From assembly GCA_027924585.1 (NCBI GenBank), contig BSBM01000609.1, forward strand, positions 496,001 to 560,000: a stretch of DNA of 64,000 bases, given 5' to 3'. Position 1 is the stretch's first letter. Each line of letters starts with the position of its first letter. The notes below the pieces were generated by a model. That model did not search any database and was not told the DNA's origin. It saw only the letters and a list, made by a program, of their open reading frames with translations. Below, in pieces: positions 33,896-44,205 of the stretch. The position numbers were made by a program, and so were the translations under genes. Source of the DNA: Larix kaempferi. Its lineage: Eukaryota > Streptophyta > Pinopsida > Pinales > Pinaceae.

Positions 33896-36800
33896 ATGGC
33901 GAGCAGCTCTAGATTCGAGATTGAGAAATTTAATGGTCAGAGCTTTGAGCTATGGAAGCTCAAAATGGAAGATCTTCTGGTAGATAGAGAACAATGGATC
34001 GCTGTAGATCCAGGTACCATGCCTACTGGTGCGGTAAAAGAAGAATGGGAAAAGCTGGAAAGAAAAGCAAGGAGCACCATTCGTCTTTGCCTCGCAGATT
34101 CGGTATTGGTGAACGTATCTGGAGAAGACAGTGCAAAGAAGCAATGGGACAAACTGGGAAATCTGTATCAATCAAAGTCCCTAGTAAATAAGCTATTTCT
34201 GCGAAAGAAATTGTACCTTCTGAGGATGACTGATGGAGACTCTGTATCAGAGCATCTAAACGCCTTCAATACTCTGGTAAGTCAGTTGACATCTGTTGGT
34301 ATTGCACTTGATGATGATGAAAAGTGTATTAGTCTGTTGTGCTCTTTGCCAGATTCATGGGATAATCTGGTCATAGCTATTGGGAGTAATGCAACCACGC
34401 TAAACTTCGAGAATGTGGTTGCATCCCTACTATCGGAGGAAATGAGGCGGAGATCCATAGATAGTTCAGCCAAGGATGCCTTATTTGTAAGAGGTCGCCC
34501 TGGAGACAAATCTAAAAATAAGTCTTCAGGTGGTAGATCTAAATCTAGAGGGAGATCTAAATCTCCAGGACCTTCTGTAAGAAAATGCTGGAAGTGCGGA
34601 AAAGCTGGGCATTACAAGAAGGATTGTAAATCGAAAATTACTGATAAAAGTAGAGGACCTAATGACGCTCCATCCGCAGATGGGAAAGAATCTACAGAGG
34701 AAGGAGGAGATGTGTATCTGGCATCTTCAAGTACACATGCAGAGCATGATTCGTGGTTGATTGACTCAGGTGCGTCTTATCATATGACTCCTCACAGGGA
34801 GTGGTTTTCTGAATACGAAAAATATGATGGAGGAGATGTATTTCTGGGAGACAACTCGGTAGCGAAAATCATAGGTCGAGGAAAGGTCAGGCTACTGCTC
34901 AAAGATGGAAGGGTTAAAACTCTTCCCGGGGTTCTGCACATTCCAAAGTTGGCTAGAAACCTTATATCTGTAAGTAAAATGGATGATGCAGGTGTGAAAA
35001 CTTTATTTGAAAAGAACACATGCAAGATGGTTCGAGAGTCATTGGTGCTGATGAGGGGAGTTCGGATTGGAACTCTATACAAGTTGTTGGGAAGCACCTT
35101 CAAAAATGGATGTAACAGCACTATTGTTTCTGAGGGTAAAAACGAAGAAGACAGAGTCCTTACTGTCTCTAGTGAGAAGACATCGCTATGGCATCGAAGG
35201 CTGGGACATATTGGAGAAAAGGGTCTTCGACTATTACAAGGTAAAAGTATGGCTGAAGGCATGTCTGATTTCACATTAGATTTCGATTTCTGTGAACATT
35301 GCTTATATGGTAAACAGAATCGGGTACGATTCTCATCTGGTGTTGTAAGAGCTAAAGGAATCCTAGAATTAATACACAGTGATGTTTTTGGACCTGTGCC
35401 TGTTCCATCACTAGGTAAATCTGTGTATTATGTTTCATTCATAGATGATTTCTCAAGAAAAACTTGGATTTATTTCCTGCGTAAGAAATCTGAGGTTTTT
35501 AATAGATTCAAAGAATTTAAGGCTCTTGTAGAGAATCAAACTGAGAAGAAAATAAAAGTACTCAGAACAGATAACGGTGGAGAATTCTGTGAAAGTGAAT
35601 TTGAGGAGTTCTGTAAAACGTGTGGAATAGCAAGGCAAAAGACTACTCCATACACACCTCAACAGAATGGGGTTGCGGAAAGGATGAACAGGACATTGAT
35701 GGAAAAGGCAAGGAGTATGCTCAGTGGTGCAGGGCTAGCACAACAATTCTGGGCAGAAGCTGTTGACACTGCGTGTTACCTAGTGAATAGGACACCCACA
35801 TCAGCGTTGGTTGACAAGACACCTCATGAGGTTTGGACTGGTAAGAAACCCTCTCTCTCTCATCTCAGAGTGTTTGGGTGTGATGCTTTTGTACATGTTC
35901 CAAAGGAGAAAAGGAGCAAGTTGGATAATAAAGCGGAAAAATGTATCTTCATTGGTTACAAGGATGGAGTGAAAGGTTACAAGCTGTGGAACCCAGTAAA
36001 AAGGCAAACAGTTTACAGTCGAGATGTGATCTTCAGAGAAGTTGAAAGCACTTCCAAGATTGAGGATGTACCAAAGGAAAAGGATTCAGAGAAGCTACAC
36101 TTTGATATCAAGGATGAAAGAGGTGATTCTTTTGAGGAACCAGATTCGTCTGAATCAGATGAGGAGTCAGAATCGTCTGAATCAGATGAAGAGGCGGATC
36201 CACAGACTCCGGTATTGAGGAGATCTGACCGAGAAAGAAGGCAAGTTGAAAGGTACAGTCCCCCTGATTTTCGTTCTAATTTTGTGTTATCTATTACTGA
36301 TGATGATCCTAGAACTGCTAAAGAGGCAATGGATTCAGAAGATAGTAAACTATGGAAGAAGGCCATGATAGAAGAAATGGATGCCTTGGACAAAAATGAG
36401 GCATGGGATCTGGTTGAGTTGCCCGAAGGAAGAAAGCCTATTGGAAGCAAATGGGTATTCAAGAAGAAGTTAAACGAAGCAGGTAAAGTAGAGAAGTACA
36501 AGGCTCGACTAGTAGCGAAAGGTTATTCCCAAATTGAGGGCATCGATTTTGGTGAGATTTTTTCACCTGTTGCAAAATTAACTTCTATTAGATTTCTTCT
36601 ATCTATTTCTGCTGCTTTTGATCTTGAAGTAGAACAGATGGATGTAAAGACGGCTTTCCTACATGGAAATCTTAATGAAGAGATCTATATGAAGCAACCA
36701 GAACTGTTTGTGGTGAAAGGAAGAAAGGAGCTTGTCTGTAAGCTGAAAAAGTCTCTCTACGGTTTGAAACAATCTCCCAGAATGTGGTATCAAAAATTTG

Positions 36801-37882
36801 ATACTTATATACTGGGACTTGGTTTCTCAAGAAGCAAAGCTGATCACTGTGTTTATTTTAAGCTAATTGGTGATCATTTTATTTATGTAATTTTGTATGT
36901 TGATGATATGTTGCTAATTGGAAACAACAAAGAAATCATCAAGGATGTCAAGAATCAGCTGTCATCTGAATTTAACATGAAAGATCTTGGTGCTGCAAAT
37001 TTCATTTTGGGCATGGAAATAAAAAGAGACCGTGAAAACAGGATACTCTGGTTAAATCAGAGGAAATATGTTGAAACGATATTGAAGAGATTTAATATGC
37101 AGGAAAGCAAACCAGTGAAGGTGCCCATTCCTGTAGGTGTAAGGTTATCTGCAGAACAGTGTCCCACGACACAAGAAGAGGTAGAGGACATGTCTCATGT
37201 TCCCTATGCTAGTGCAGTTGGCAGTCTGATGTATGCCATGGTCTGTACTAGACCAGATATAGCCCATGCAGTGGGAGTTTTGAGTAGATACATGTCAAAA
37301 CCAGGAAAGGAACATTGGACTGCAGTAAAGAGGGTCTTCAGGTATTTGCGTGGCACTGCAGATTCTGCAATCTGCTACCAAGGAAGACCCGGTCTAAACA
37401 GAGAGATAGATATACAAGGATTTGCTGATGCTGACTGGGCTGGAGATCTTGATCACAGAAGATCTACAAGTGGCTACGTTTTTAATCTATTTGGAGGAGC
37501 AATCAGTTGGATGAGTAGAAGACAAGCTGTAGTTGCACTCTCAACTACAGAAGCTGAATACATGGCAGCTACCCATGCAAGTAAGGAAGCTGTATGGTTG
37601 CAAAGATTGTGTTCAGGTATTGGTTTTGTTCAGAATGCAGTAAAAATTGGTTGTGATAGCTCAAGTGCTATATTTCTGGCAAAGAACCCTGCTTATCACT
37701 CGAGGACAAAGCACATTGATGTGCAGTACCATTTCGTCAGAGACATGGTTGAACAGAACAAAGTGTTGCTGAAAAAGGTTGACACTTTGGTCAATGTTGC
37801 AGACTCTTTGACAAAGTCTGTGAGTACTCAGAAGTTCTCTTGGTGCAAAGAGAACACGGGCATTGTTTCCCTGAATTGTTGA
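33896..37882 (+). CDS. copia gag-pol polyprotein
   Basis: This 1328-residue polyprotein starts at the ATG of AAAGAATGGCGAGC, 130 bases after the 5' LTR; there is no competing upstream start in this frame. Domain order: gag (residues 1-220), CCHC zinc knuckle CWKCGKAGHYKKDC (231-244), aspartic protease with DSG at 290-292, GAG-pre-integrase HRRLGH (433), integrase core with Asp496, Asp559 and Glu595 (35 residues between the last two, the D-D35-E pattern), an acidic Ser/Glu linker (about 720-770), reverse transcriptase with YVDD (Asp1003, Asp1004), and RNase H beginning FADADWAG (Asp1178), then STTEAEYMA and TKHIDVQYHF. The product packages the RNA, processes itself, copies the RNA and integrates the cDNA. 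Size and order are normal for copia. No stop or frameshift is present. Confidence 0.97.
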   Translation: MASSSRFEIEKFNGQSFELWKLKMEDLLVDREQWIAVDPGTMPTGAVKEEWEKLERKARSTIRLCLADSVLVNVSGEDSAKKQWDKLGNLYQSKSLVNKLFLRKKLYLLRMTDGDSVSEHLNAFNTLVSQLTSVGIALDDDEKCISLLCSLPDSWDNLVIAIGSNATTLNFENVVASLLSEEMRRRSIDSSAKDALFVRGRPGDKSKNKSSGGRSKSRGRSKSPGPSVRKCWKCGKAGHYKKDCKSKITDKSRGPNDAPSADGKESTEEGGDVYLASSSTHAEHDSWLIDSGASYHMTPHREWFSEYEKYDGGDVFLGDNSVAKIIGRGKVRLLLKDGRVKTLPGVLHIPKLARNLISVSKMDDAGVKTLFEKNTCKMVRESLVLMRGVRIGTLYKLLGSTFKNGCNSTIVSEGKNEEDRVLTVSSEKTSLWHRRLGHIGEKGLRLLQGKSMAEGMSDFTLDFDFCEHCLYGKQNRVRFSSGVVRAKGILELIHSDVFGPVPVPSLGKSVYYVSFIDDFSRKTWIYFLRKKSEVFNRFKEFKALVENQTEKKIKVLRTDNGGEFCESEFEEFCKTCGIARQKTTPYTPQQNGVAERMNRTLMEKARSMLSGAGLAQQFWAEAVDTACYLVNRTPTSALVDKTPHEVWTGKKPSLSHLRVFGCDAFVHVPKEKRSKLDNKAEKCIFIGYKDGVKGYKLWNPVKRQTVYSRDVIFREVESTSKIEDVPKEKDSEKLHFDIKDERGDSFEEPDSSESDEESESSESDEEADPQTPVLRRSDRERRQVERYSPPDFRSNFVLSITDDDPRTAKEAMDSEDSKLWKKAMIEEMDALDKNEAWDLVELPEGRKPIGSKWVFKKKLNEAGKVEKYKARLVAKGYSQIEGIDFGEIFSPVAKLTSIRFLLSISAAFDLEVEQMDVKTAFLHGNLNEEIYMKQPELFVVKGRKELVCKLKKSLYGLKQSPRMWYQKFDTYILGLGFSRSKADHCVYFKLIGDHFIYVILYVDDMLLIGNNKEIIKDVKNQLSSEFNMKDLGAANFILGMEIKRDRENRILWLNQRKYVETILKRFNMQESKPVKVPIPVGVRLSAEQCPTTQEEVEDMSHVPYASAVGSLMYAMVCTRPDIAHAVGVLSRYMSKPGKEHWTAVKRVFRYLRGTADSAICYQGRPGLNREIDIQGFADADWAGDLDHRRSTSGYVFNLFGGAISWMSRRQAVVALSTTEAEYMAATHASKEAVWLQRLCSGIGFVQNAVKIGCDSSSAIFLAKNPAYHSRTKHIDVQYHFVRDMVEQNKVLLKKVDTLVNVADSLTKSVSTQKFSWCKENTGIVSLNC

Positions 37883-37917
37883 AGTCATAAATTTCTCCTG
37901 TATGTGAAGAGAACAAC

Positions 37918-37928
37918 AAGTGGGAGAA
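37918..37928 (+). other. copia polypurine tract
   Basis: AAGTGGGAGAA lies directly before the 3' LTR and primes plus-strand synthesis. Confidence 0.85.
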
Positions 37929-38459
37929 TGTTGGGTATGTTATATCTCTTCACATGGTCGCTGCGTGTACAACACGATCCCTACGGCACCTTCGATTCGC
38001 CTGCGCCGGGCGCGTCCGGAGGGGGGGGTAGCCCGACAGGGCCCACCCCCTTCGTTTCGGACCGTTAGGTTCCGAAACGACACGGAGGGGGCCGTTAGGC
38101 CCCCGGAGTCCGCGCGGAGCGCAAAAATTTTTTGGGTTGCTTTTTGCTTTTTTGCTTTTTCGCGATTTTCGACCCATTGTACTCTATCTAATTCCGGTAA
38201 AAGGAATTAGGGTTGTAACCTAATTCGGGTAAACGAATTAGGGTTTTAGATGCTGCAGAATACCATTTATTGTATTGTACATGTAAAATAAACATATAAT
38301 GAGAAAGGAGCTATGCGGCTCTAAGTTTTGCTGGTTTTTTCCCGGTTAAGGGTTTCCAGGTGAAAATCTCTGTGTAATGTGTGTGCCATTGTGTGTTTTT
38401 CTGTAAATGTTTAAGAATCATATAAGTTTGTACTTCACTGTTAAGGTTTAAAACTTACA
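37929..38459 (+). repeat. 3' LTR of intact copia (531 bp)
   Basis: No difference from 33236-33766 was found by reading. AATAAA is at 38287-38292. The GTATG duplication follows at 38460-38464. Confidence 0.97.
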
Positions 38460-38464
38460 GTATG
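38460..38464. repeat. target-site duplication GTATG, right copy
   Basis: Identical to 33231-33235. Confidence 0.9.
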
Positions 38465-38800
38465 TTCTTCACCTCACACTTCATGTGAGCTTGGTGAATC
38501 AGAAAAAAAAGGTGAGAACTGTGAAATACCTCCATTGCACACTTGTCTATTAGTTAGAATATTTGATTTTTGAAAGCACCATGAGCATCTACTAGAGTTA
38601 AAAGTATGCATTACTTGATATACTCTTTTAGTTAACTTGCCGATAAAATCATTTTTTTTGCTTTCATAACATGTGTTTTCACCATTAGCACACACTAAGA
38701 GACCTAAAGACTCTTCCAATCCAAGTATGATCTTCACCTCGCACTTCATGTGAGCTTGGTGAATAAAAAAGATAGGTATTGTGAAATACCTCTCTTACAC
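38461..38800. repeat. direct repeat of about 80 bp that received the copia insertion
   Basis: TATGTTCTTCACCTCACACT and TTCATGTGAGCTTGGTGAAT (38461-38502) recur as TATGATCTTCACCTCGCACT and TTCATGTGAGCTTGGTGAAT (38726-38765), each followed by TGTGAAATACCTC. The first copy starts exactly at the copia target duplication. The rest to 38866 is non-coding. Confidence 0.75.
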
Positions 38801-38866
38801 TCCATAAGTGAACACTCAAACCCCTTAAAATCAACATTGTAATTGTCTTAACCAACTAAAATCCTC

Positions 38867-38871
38867 CACAG
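38867..38871. repeat. target-site duplication CACAG, left copy
   Basis: CACAG is repeated at 44201-44205 beyond the second LTR. Confidence 0.8.
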
Positions 38872-39429
38872 TGTTAAATTCCATACATTAATAGCATAAA
38901 ACATAAATGCATTACCAAGATCACTAGAAGTAAGACAAAGCACAAAACAACAACATAGAGTTTACCTTGGAAATTCCAATAGGGAGAAAACCCAACAACC
39001 TTCGCAGAGAGATGATAATTCTGAGATCAAAGTACAATTGAGAAAATAGAAAGTGTGGAAATGTTTTTCACAAAATAGAAACCCTAGAAAACAGCTTCCT
39101 CCTTTAGGTGATGCAGAATTCTCCTCTCCCAAGTGATGCGCCACTCTCAAGTGTGAGAATGAACAAATGAGGAGCACTAACCTCATATTTATACAAGTGT
39201 TGAAACCAGAAAATCCCTTATGGGGACGACTTGTCTTGGGGGCAATAAATATTTTATTTTTAATCTTTTTATTAATTCCTTTTGCACCCTAAGGCTTACA
39301 TTGATTCTTTCATGTGTTTACATAATTGATTACATAAGGTTCTTCTCTCTTAGGAGGTATAAACAAGTACAATGAAAGTACAATAAAATATAATGAATAA
39401 TATCTTCCGAAGTTGTACAAAATCCAACA
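38872..39429 (-). repeat. 3' LTR of the older copia (558 bp)
   Basis: The minus-strand TATA box TATAAATA lies at 39193-39186. The open frame 38962-39186 inside is repeated in the other LTR and is not a gene. Confidence 0.92.
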
Positions 39430-39560
39430 CTCCCTCTCAACGAGGAAGGTATTCTTCAGTCTTCATCAGCATCACGATCATCTGGGTTTCATCTTGTACT
39501 CTACTTTGTCTCCATCATCTCTATGCATACTGAAGGTTGTCTACACAGTCTCAGTGTATC

Positions 39561-39725
39561 ATCTTCACCAGTCCTTCAGTGAGTCCAGGAGAATCACTCG
39601 ATCCTAGATTTCAGGAGAATCTCTCAATCCTAAATATCTGTGACATCCTCACCAGTCCTTCGGTGAGTCCAGGAGAATCACTTGATCCTGGATCTAGGAG
39701 AATCACTCAATCCTGGATATCTGAG
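39561..39725. repeat. two-copy repeat of about 80 bp in the copia 3' region
   Basis: TCACCAGTCCTTC(A/G)GTGAGT followed by CCAGGAGAATCACT(C/T)GATCCT and CAATCCT(A/G)(A/G)ATATCTG occurs at 39565 and 39648. Between the copies the short block AGGAGAATC-x-CTC is itself repeated. Confidence 0.75.
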
Positions 39726-39769
39726 ATAATCAGCTGTGCCATATCTGTTATACAATATGCTGCCTGTTT

Positions 39770-40196
39770 GTCTCATTTGCCAATGGGGTCCTCCCATACC
39801 TGGCTGATATGTCAGACGAGCAAAAGGGCACGACCATCTACTGACTATCCTATTCTTCTGAATATGGGATTTCTCTCATATCTGGCTGAGTATCTGTAAT
39901 GTAGAGGCACTTGTGTAACCACACGACCAACTGCTGATTGTCCTACTCATCTGCCTATGGGATTTCTCCCATATCTGGCTGAGTAACCAGACTGCAAAGG
40001 CACCAGTGTGAGCCCGACCAACTGCTGACTGTCCTACTCATCCGCCTATGATATTTCTCCCATATCTAGCTGAGTAACTGGACTATAGAAGGTACTGGGG
40101 TGATCCTGACCAACTGCTGACTATCCTACTCATCTTCCTATGAGATTTCTCCCATATCTGGCTAAGTAACTGGACTGTAGAAGGCACCAGGGAAAA
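39770..40196. repeat. 91-bp minisatellite, 4 to 5 copies
   Basis: The unit anchor (C/T)GACCA(A/T)CTGCTGA(C/T) starts at about 39831, 39924, 40015 and 40106 (spacings 93, 91, 91). Each unit contains CCTATG-x-GATTTCTCCC and ATATCTGGCTGAGTA. A partial copy precedes the first. The array lies between the end of pol and the 3' LTR of the minus-strand copia, that is, in its 3' untranslated part. Confidence 0.88.
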
Positions 40197-40249
40197 GCAA
40201 GGCAAGCATATTAATGTCATCTTTCTCTCTCAAGAAGGGATATGTTCTC

Positions 40250-41880
40250 TTCGACTCCACGTCTTCTGTGAAAGTATTCAAACTTCACCCGGGAAGAGCC
40301 TTGGTGAGAACATCTGCAGTCTGGTCGTCTGTCGGCACGTACTGTAACTCGACCTCACCTTTCTGCACCATATCACAAATGAAGTGATATCGAATCTCGA
40401 TATGCTTTGACCTATCGTGAAATACAGGATTCATTGACATCTACACAAAAATCTAGTTATCACAGTGAATCACGTTCGTCTCTGGAATCTGGCCAAACAA
40501 TCCTACCAGGAGTTTACGTAGCAAAACTGCTTCTCTAGCTAATGTGCTAGCAGCCATGTACTTGGCCTCTGCAGTACTGAGTGCTACCAAGTTTTGTTTC
40601 CTGTTGTACTAGGAAATAACCGCAGAACCCAAACTGAAGCAACATCCGAAAGTACTCTTCCGATCTGCAACACATCCGGCCCAATCTGAGTCTGTAAACT
40701 CTTGCAATCTCAGGTCACTATCTAAAGCATATTTCAAACCATATCCCACAGTGCTACGTAAGTATCTGAGCACAGGTTTTGCAGCAATCCAGTGAATCTG
40801 CCTTGGTTCTCACATGAACTAGCTGAGGGCATTCACAACAAAACATATATCTGGTCTGGTGTTGGTCAGATACATCAATGACCCAATCAACTAGCGATAC
40901 ATGGTGGGATCAATCAAATCATAATCTGAAATAGAATCTCTCAACTTCTTCCAATTTGCATCCATCGGAGTAACCATGGACTTGCAGTCCAACATCCCGA
41001 ATATCTTCAATATATCAATGGTGTATTTTCCTTGTCCTAGGAAAATCTCTTTCTGCCTCTGCCATACTTCTAATCCCAAGAAGTAGTGCATCAATCCAAG
41101 ACCTTTCATTTCAAACTCAAACGCGAGATTCTTCTTACACCATACAATGAGTTTCTCATTTCCTGTGAGAAACAAGTCATCAACATACAATACCGAAATC
41201 AATGTCTCATCCTCTGTAACCTTGAAGCAAAGGTTGGGGTCTGCATCATTCTGATGCACCTTCCATCTCATAGCTGAAGCGATAGCAATGATCGATCTAA
41301 TGGAAGTATCTCGAGCCACAGGAGCAAATGTATCATCATAATCGACTCCCTCTTTCTGAGAGAATCTTTTGGCAACAAATTTGGCCTTGCATTTCCCATA
41401 TGCTCCATGCTAAGTCTGTTGTGCCCATCTAGGTATTTTTTGACCTACTGCAACATTTCTGGGGATATCAACTGGACCAATGGAATCAATAGGTTCATCC
41501 TTTTCTCCTAACTCACTCTTAAACTAGAGGGGGAGATTATCTCATCTCCTTTGGTTCTATCATTTCATCATCGATCTCCATGTCCGATCCTCTGCCTTTC
41601 CTGACAGCTAATTCTTCTTCAAAGGTCACATCCCTACTGACTTGAATCTGTCGGGACCCTGGGATGTAGATTCTGTAAGTTTTTGAAGACTCACTGTATC
41701 CCACAAAGGTTCCCTTCTTTCCTGAAGGTTCCAACTTGGGCACATGTATAAAGACTGGACAGCCAAATATCTAAAGGTGGCTTACTTCTGGTTTCACTTC
41801 TATGAAAGCTTCCTCCGAGGTCATCCTTCTAGGCTGAGAGTCATATTCCAGGAAGCTTCTTGCTGAACATCAACGAGATT
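40250..41880 (-). pseudogene. copia pol remnant (integrase end, RT fragment, RNase H)
   Basis: In coding order: the integrase C-terminal part reads IFGCPVFIHVPKLEPSGKKG and GTFVGYSESSKTYRIYIPGS (about 41790-41650). A reverse transcriptase fragment 41319-40891 reads TSIRSIIAIASAMRWKVHQ, directly followed by NDADPNLCFKV and the catalytic LYVDDLFLTG. The roughly 75 residues that usually join these (with the first catalytic Asp) are missing. RNase H follows ([44 protein letters not shown]) down to about 40260. Several stop codons interrupt the frame. It is non-functional. Confidence 0.85.
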
Positions 41881-42374
41881 CATATGTCCATCGGAACAAG
41901 TCTTCTTTTGTAGGCCAAATCACATGGTTGTTTCCCTACAAGTCGAATCCTGATTGATGATCAGTGACATTTTATAATCAAATGAAAAAACAAATAGTTT
42001 ACATAGGCACCTTAGCTAATACTTTATCACAACAATCATGAACATGTCTATCAAACACTTATGGGAAGTATCTAGATGTCTGTTATCTCCACTAGACCAT
42101 GCCATCAAGAGTGTGCACTACCCTAAGCATGTAGGAGGGAGATATCATCTAGACTAACTTCATGAAATGTTGTGTAGCTCATATGCATAATATAATAGGG
42201 TAAACTATATCAATTGCTCAATACATTTGATCTGCATATAAAAAACATATAAGACAAAACAGATCTATGTAAGCAAGAAAACAAAATACTTATCTCTTAT
42301 TGTTTTGGTGTGTGGGCCCCCATTGCCTTCTTGTGGGAACCATGAGAGATCTATGTTCTTGTATTCTGGATCTT
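41881..42374. other. gap in the older copia where protease and integrase core are lost
   Basis: No copia coding sequence is recognisable between the gag end and the integrase tail. The stretch is AT-rich and stop-dense. It may be a deletion scar plus unrelated filler. Confidence 0.5.
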
Positions 42375-43253
42375 CTAGAAGAGGAACTCCGAACGATCAC
42401 CATCCCTTTGCTTCTTGCGATGATGATCCTCTTCTACATCAGCACTTGAGGCTTCATGCTTCCTTTTACTTGAACTTCGACAACTATTTGCGTAGTGTCC
42501 ATATTTTCTGCACCTATAGCATTGAACTTGAGATATGTCCTTCTTCTCCTTTTGATCTGGGTGAGGACTTGGTCTCCTATCTTGGTGCTTGTGTTTATGG
42601 AACTTCCTACCTTTTCCCTTACCCTTCGTGGCATGAAAAACAAAAGCTTGGTTCTCCTCAGGTTGAGTGTCACGGCCATGGAGTGTTTGATGTGCTGCAA
42701 TCCTGGTCTCCTCCTGAGAGCAATCTGCCCAAATCTTGTCAAACTTTGGTAGTTTGGATCTACCACTTATGCTTTGGATAAAGGACTCCCATGATGGTGG
42801 AAGACCATTTAAAGTGTGGAGGACAAGCTCCTTGTCGCCAATAGGATCTCCACTAGTGCTGAGCTTGTCTCTAAGTTCTGCGATCCTCATAAAGTATGAG
42901 GCAATGGATAAGGATTATGACTTTGCTATATTCATATTTGAGAGTCGGTTTCTCAAAGTCATGGATACATTTAGGCTAGTGTGTTCAAACAACTTCATAA
43001 TGGTCTTGAACATTTTCCTAGCATTCTTCTTTCCTGAGATCCGAGGAACCAAATGATCTCTCACGGAATCCACAAGAATTCTTCTTGCTTTAGCATCATT
43101 CTTCCTCCATCGAGATTTATCCTCTTCGGCTTCTGGTTCGGGGACCTTCTCATTTACATATAGTAAGAGATCATTTTCTTCTAGGAGTAGAAGAACCCTA
43201 GACTTCTAGGAGATAAAGTTGGAGGCTCCTTCCAAACGATCTTCAACTTTCAT
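42375..43253 (-). pseudogene. copia gag remnant
   Basis: From ATG at 43253 the frame reads MKVEDRLEGASNFIS, then TAG where copia gags usually have Trp, then KSRVLLLLEENDLL. One more stop lies near 42910, just after MNIAKS. From 42890 the frame is open through VLHTLNGLPPSWESFIQSIS to a CCHC knuckle CYRCRKYGHYANSC (about 42500-42459) and a basic tail. The protein would form the particle shell around element RNA. The gag family is clear, but the gene is broken by two stops. Confidence 0.85.
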
Positions 43254-43629
43254 CCCAATCATCTTGATTGTAGATCTAGTTCAGAAACCCTAGCAGGAGC
43301 TAGGTCAAAAATATAAGTCAATAATTTGAAAAACTGAACCCACATATAAGTTTGCCTTGCCAAGGAGAGTTGAATAGAGGGTGGGCTGGTCCAAATCTGT
43401 GTACAGAAATGAGATAAAACTGAAACCCTAATTCTGCTGCAGCCATAGAGTTAGGTCAAAAATTGAAAGTTCTCGGAATTGAATTCCATCTTCACCAATG
43501 GATTAGTCTAGCCAAAAACGAAATTCCTATGGCTCTTTTCCTCCAAAATAATAGGTGAAGACTTCACAAGATGAAACCCTAATTCCAGTAGGGTTCCGAC
43601 AATGCTTCAGCAATGGCTTCTTCTAGAAT

Positions 43630-43642
43630 GGCTCTAATACCA
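43630..43642 (-). other. primer-binding site of the older copia
   Basis: The minus strand reads TGGTATTAGAGCC immediately after the 5' LTR; one base differs from the canonical Met-tRNA site. Confidence 0.85.
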
Positions 43643-44200
43643 TGTTAAATTCCATACATTCATAACATAAAATATAAATGCATTACCAAGATCACTAGAA
43701 GTAAGACAAAGCACAAAACAACAACACAGAGTTTACCTTGGGAAACCCAATAGGGAGAAAACCCAGCAACCTTCACAGAGAGATGATAATTTTGAGATCA
43801 GAGTACAAATGAGAAAATAGAAAGTGTGGAAATGTTTTCCACAAAATAGAAACCCTAGAAAACAGCCTCCTCCTTTAGGTGATGCGAAATTCTCCTCTCC
43901 CAAGTGATGCGCCACTCTCAAGTGTGAGAATGAACAAATGAGGAGCACTAACCTCATATTTATACAAGTGCTGAAACTAGAAAATCCCTTATGGGGCCGA
44001 CTTGTCTTGGGGGCAATAAATATTTTATTTTTAATCTTTTTATTAATCCTTTTTGCACCCCAAGGCTTACATTGATTCTTTCATGTGTTTACATAATTGA
44101 TTACATAAGGTTCTTCTCCCTTAAGAGGTATAAACAAGTAAAATGAAAGTACAATAAAATATAATGCATAATATCTTCTGAAGTTGTTCAAAATCCAACA
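43643..44200 (-). repeat. 5' LTR of the older copia (558 bp)
   Basis: The minus-strand TATA box TATAAATA lies at 43964-43957. CACAG follows at 44201-44205. Confidence 0.92.
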
Positions 44201-44205
44201 CACAG

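Larger units (their letters stand above)
33236..38459 (+). mobile_element. intact Ty1/copia retrotransposon (Tork/Tnt1-like)
   Basis: This is a 5224-bp element with 531-bp LTRs (33236-33766, 37929-38459) that I read as identical base for base, 5-bp GTATG target duplications, a perfect primer-binding site, a purine tract and one unbroken 1328-residue polyprotein. All catalytic residues expected for protease, integrase, reverse transcriptase and RNase H are present. Sequence style in the reverse transcriptase and RNase H (VGSLMYAMVCTRPDIAHAVG) places it near the Tork/Tnt1 lineage. By every feature visible here it is young and could still be mobile. It inserted into one copy of an 80-bp repeat (see 38461-38800). 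Confidence 0.97.
38872..44200 (-). mobile_element. older, internally deleted Ty1/copia element
   Basis: Two 558-bp LTRs (38872-39429, 43643-44200) start TGTTAAATTCC and end AAAATCCAACA and are flanked by CACAG duplications. On the minus strand the primer-binding site TGGTATTAGAGCC (43642-43630) follows the 5' LTR, and GTTGAGAGGGAG precedes the 3' LTR. I count 28 LTR differences (about 5%). Gag, part of integrase, the end of reverse transcriptase and RNase H survive. Protease, the integrase core and the middle of reverse transcriptase are missing. It is dead. Confidence 0.93.

Noticed and set aside
38962-39186. 74-residue minus-strand frame, repeated at 43733-43957
   Set aside because: Both copies lie inside the copia LTRs. 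The duplication reflects the LTR pair, not a gene family.
42305-42781. 158-residue plus-strand frame
   Set aside because: It lies antisense to the copia gag with its CCHC knuckle, which is clearly the real coding strand.
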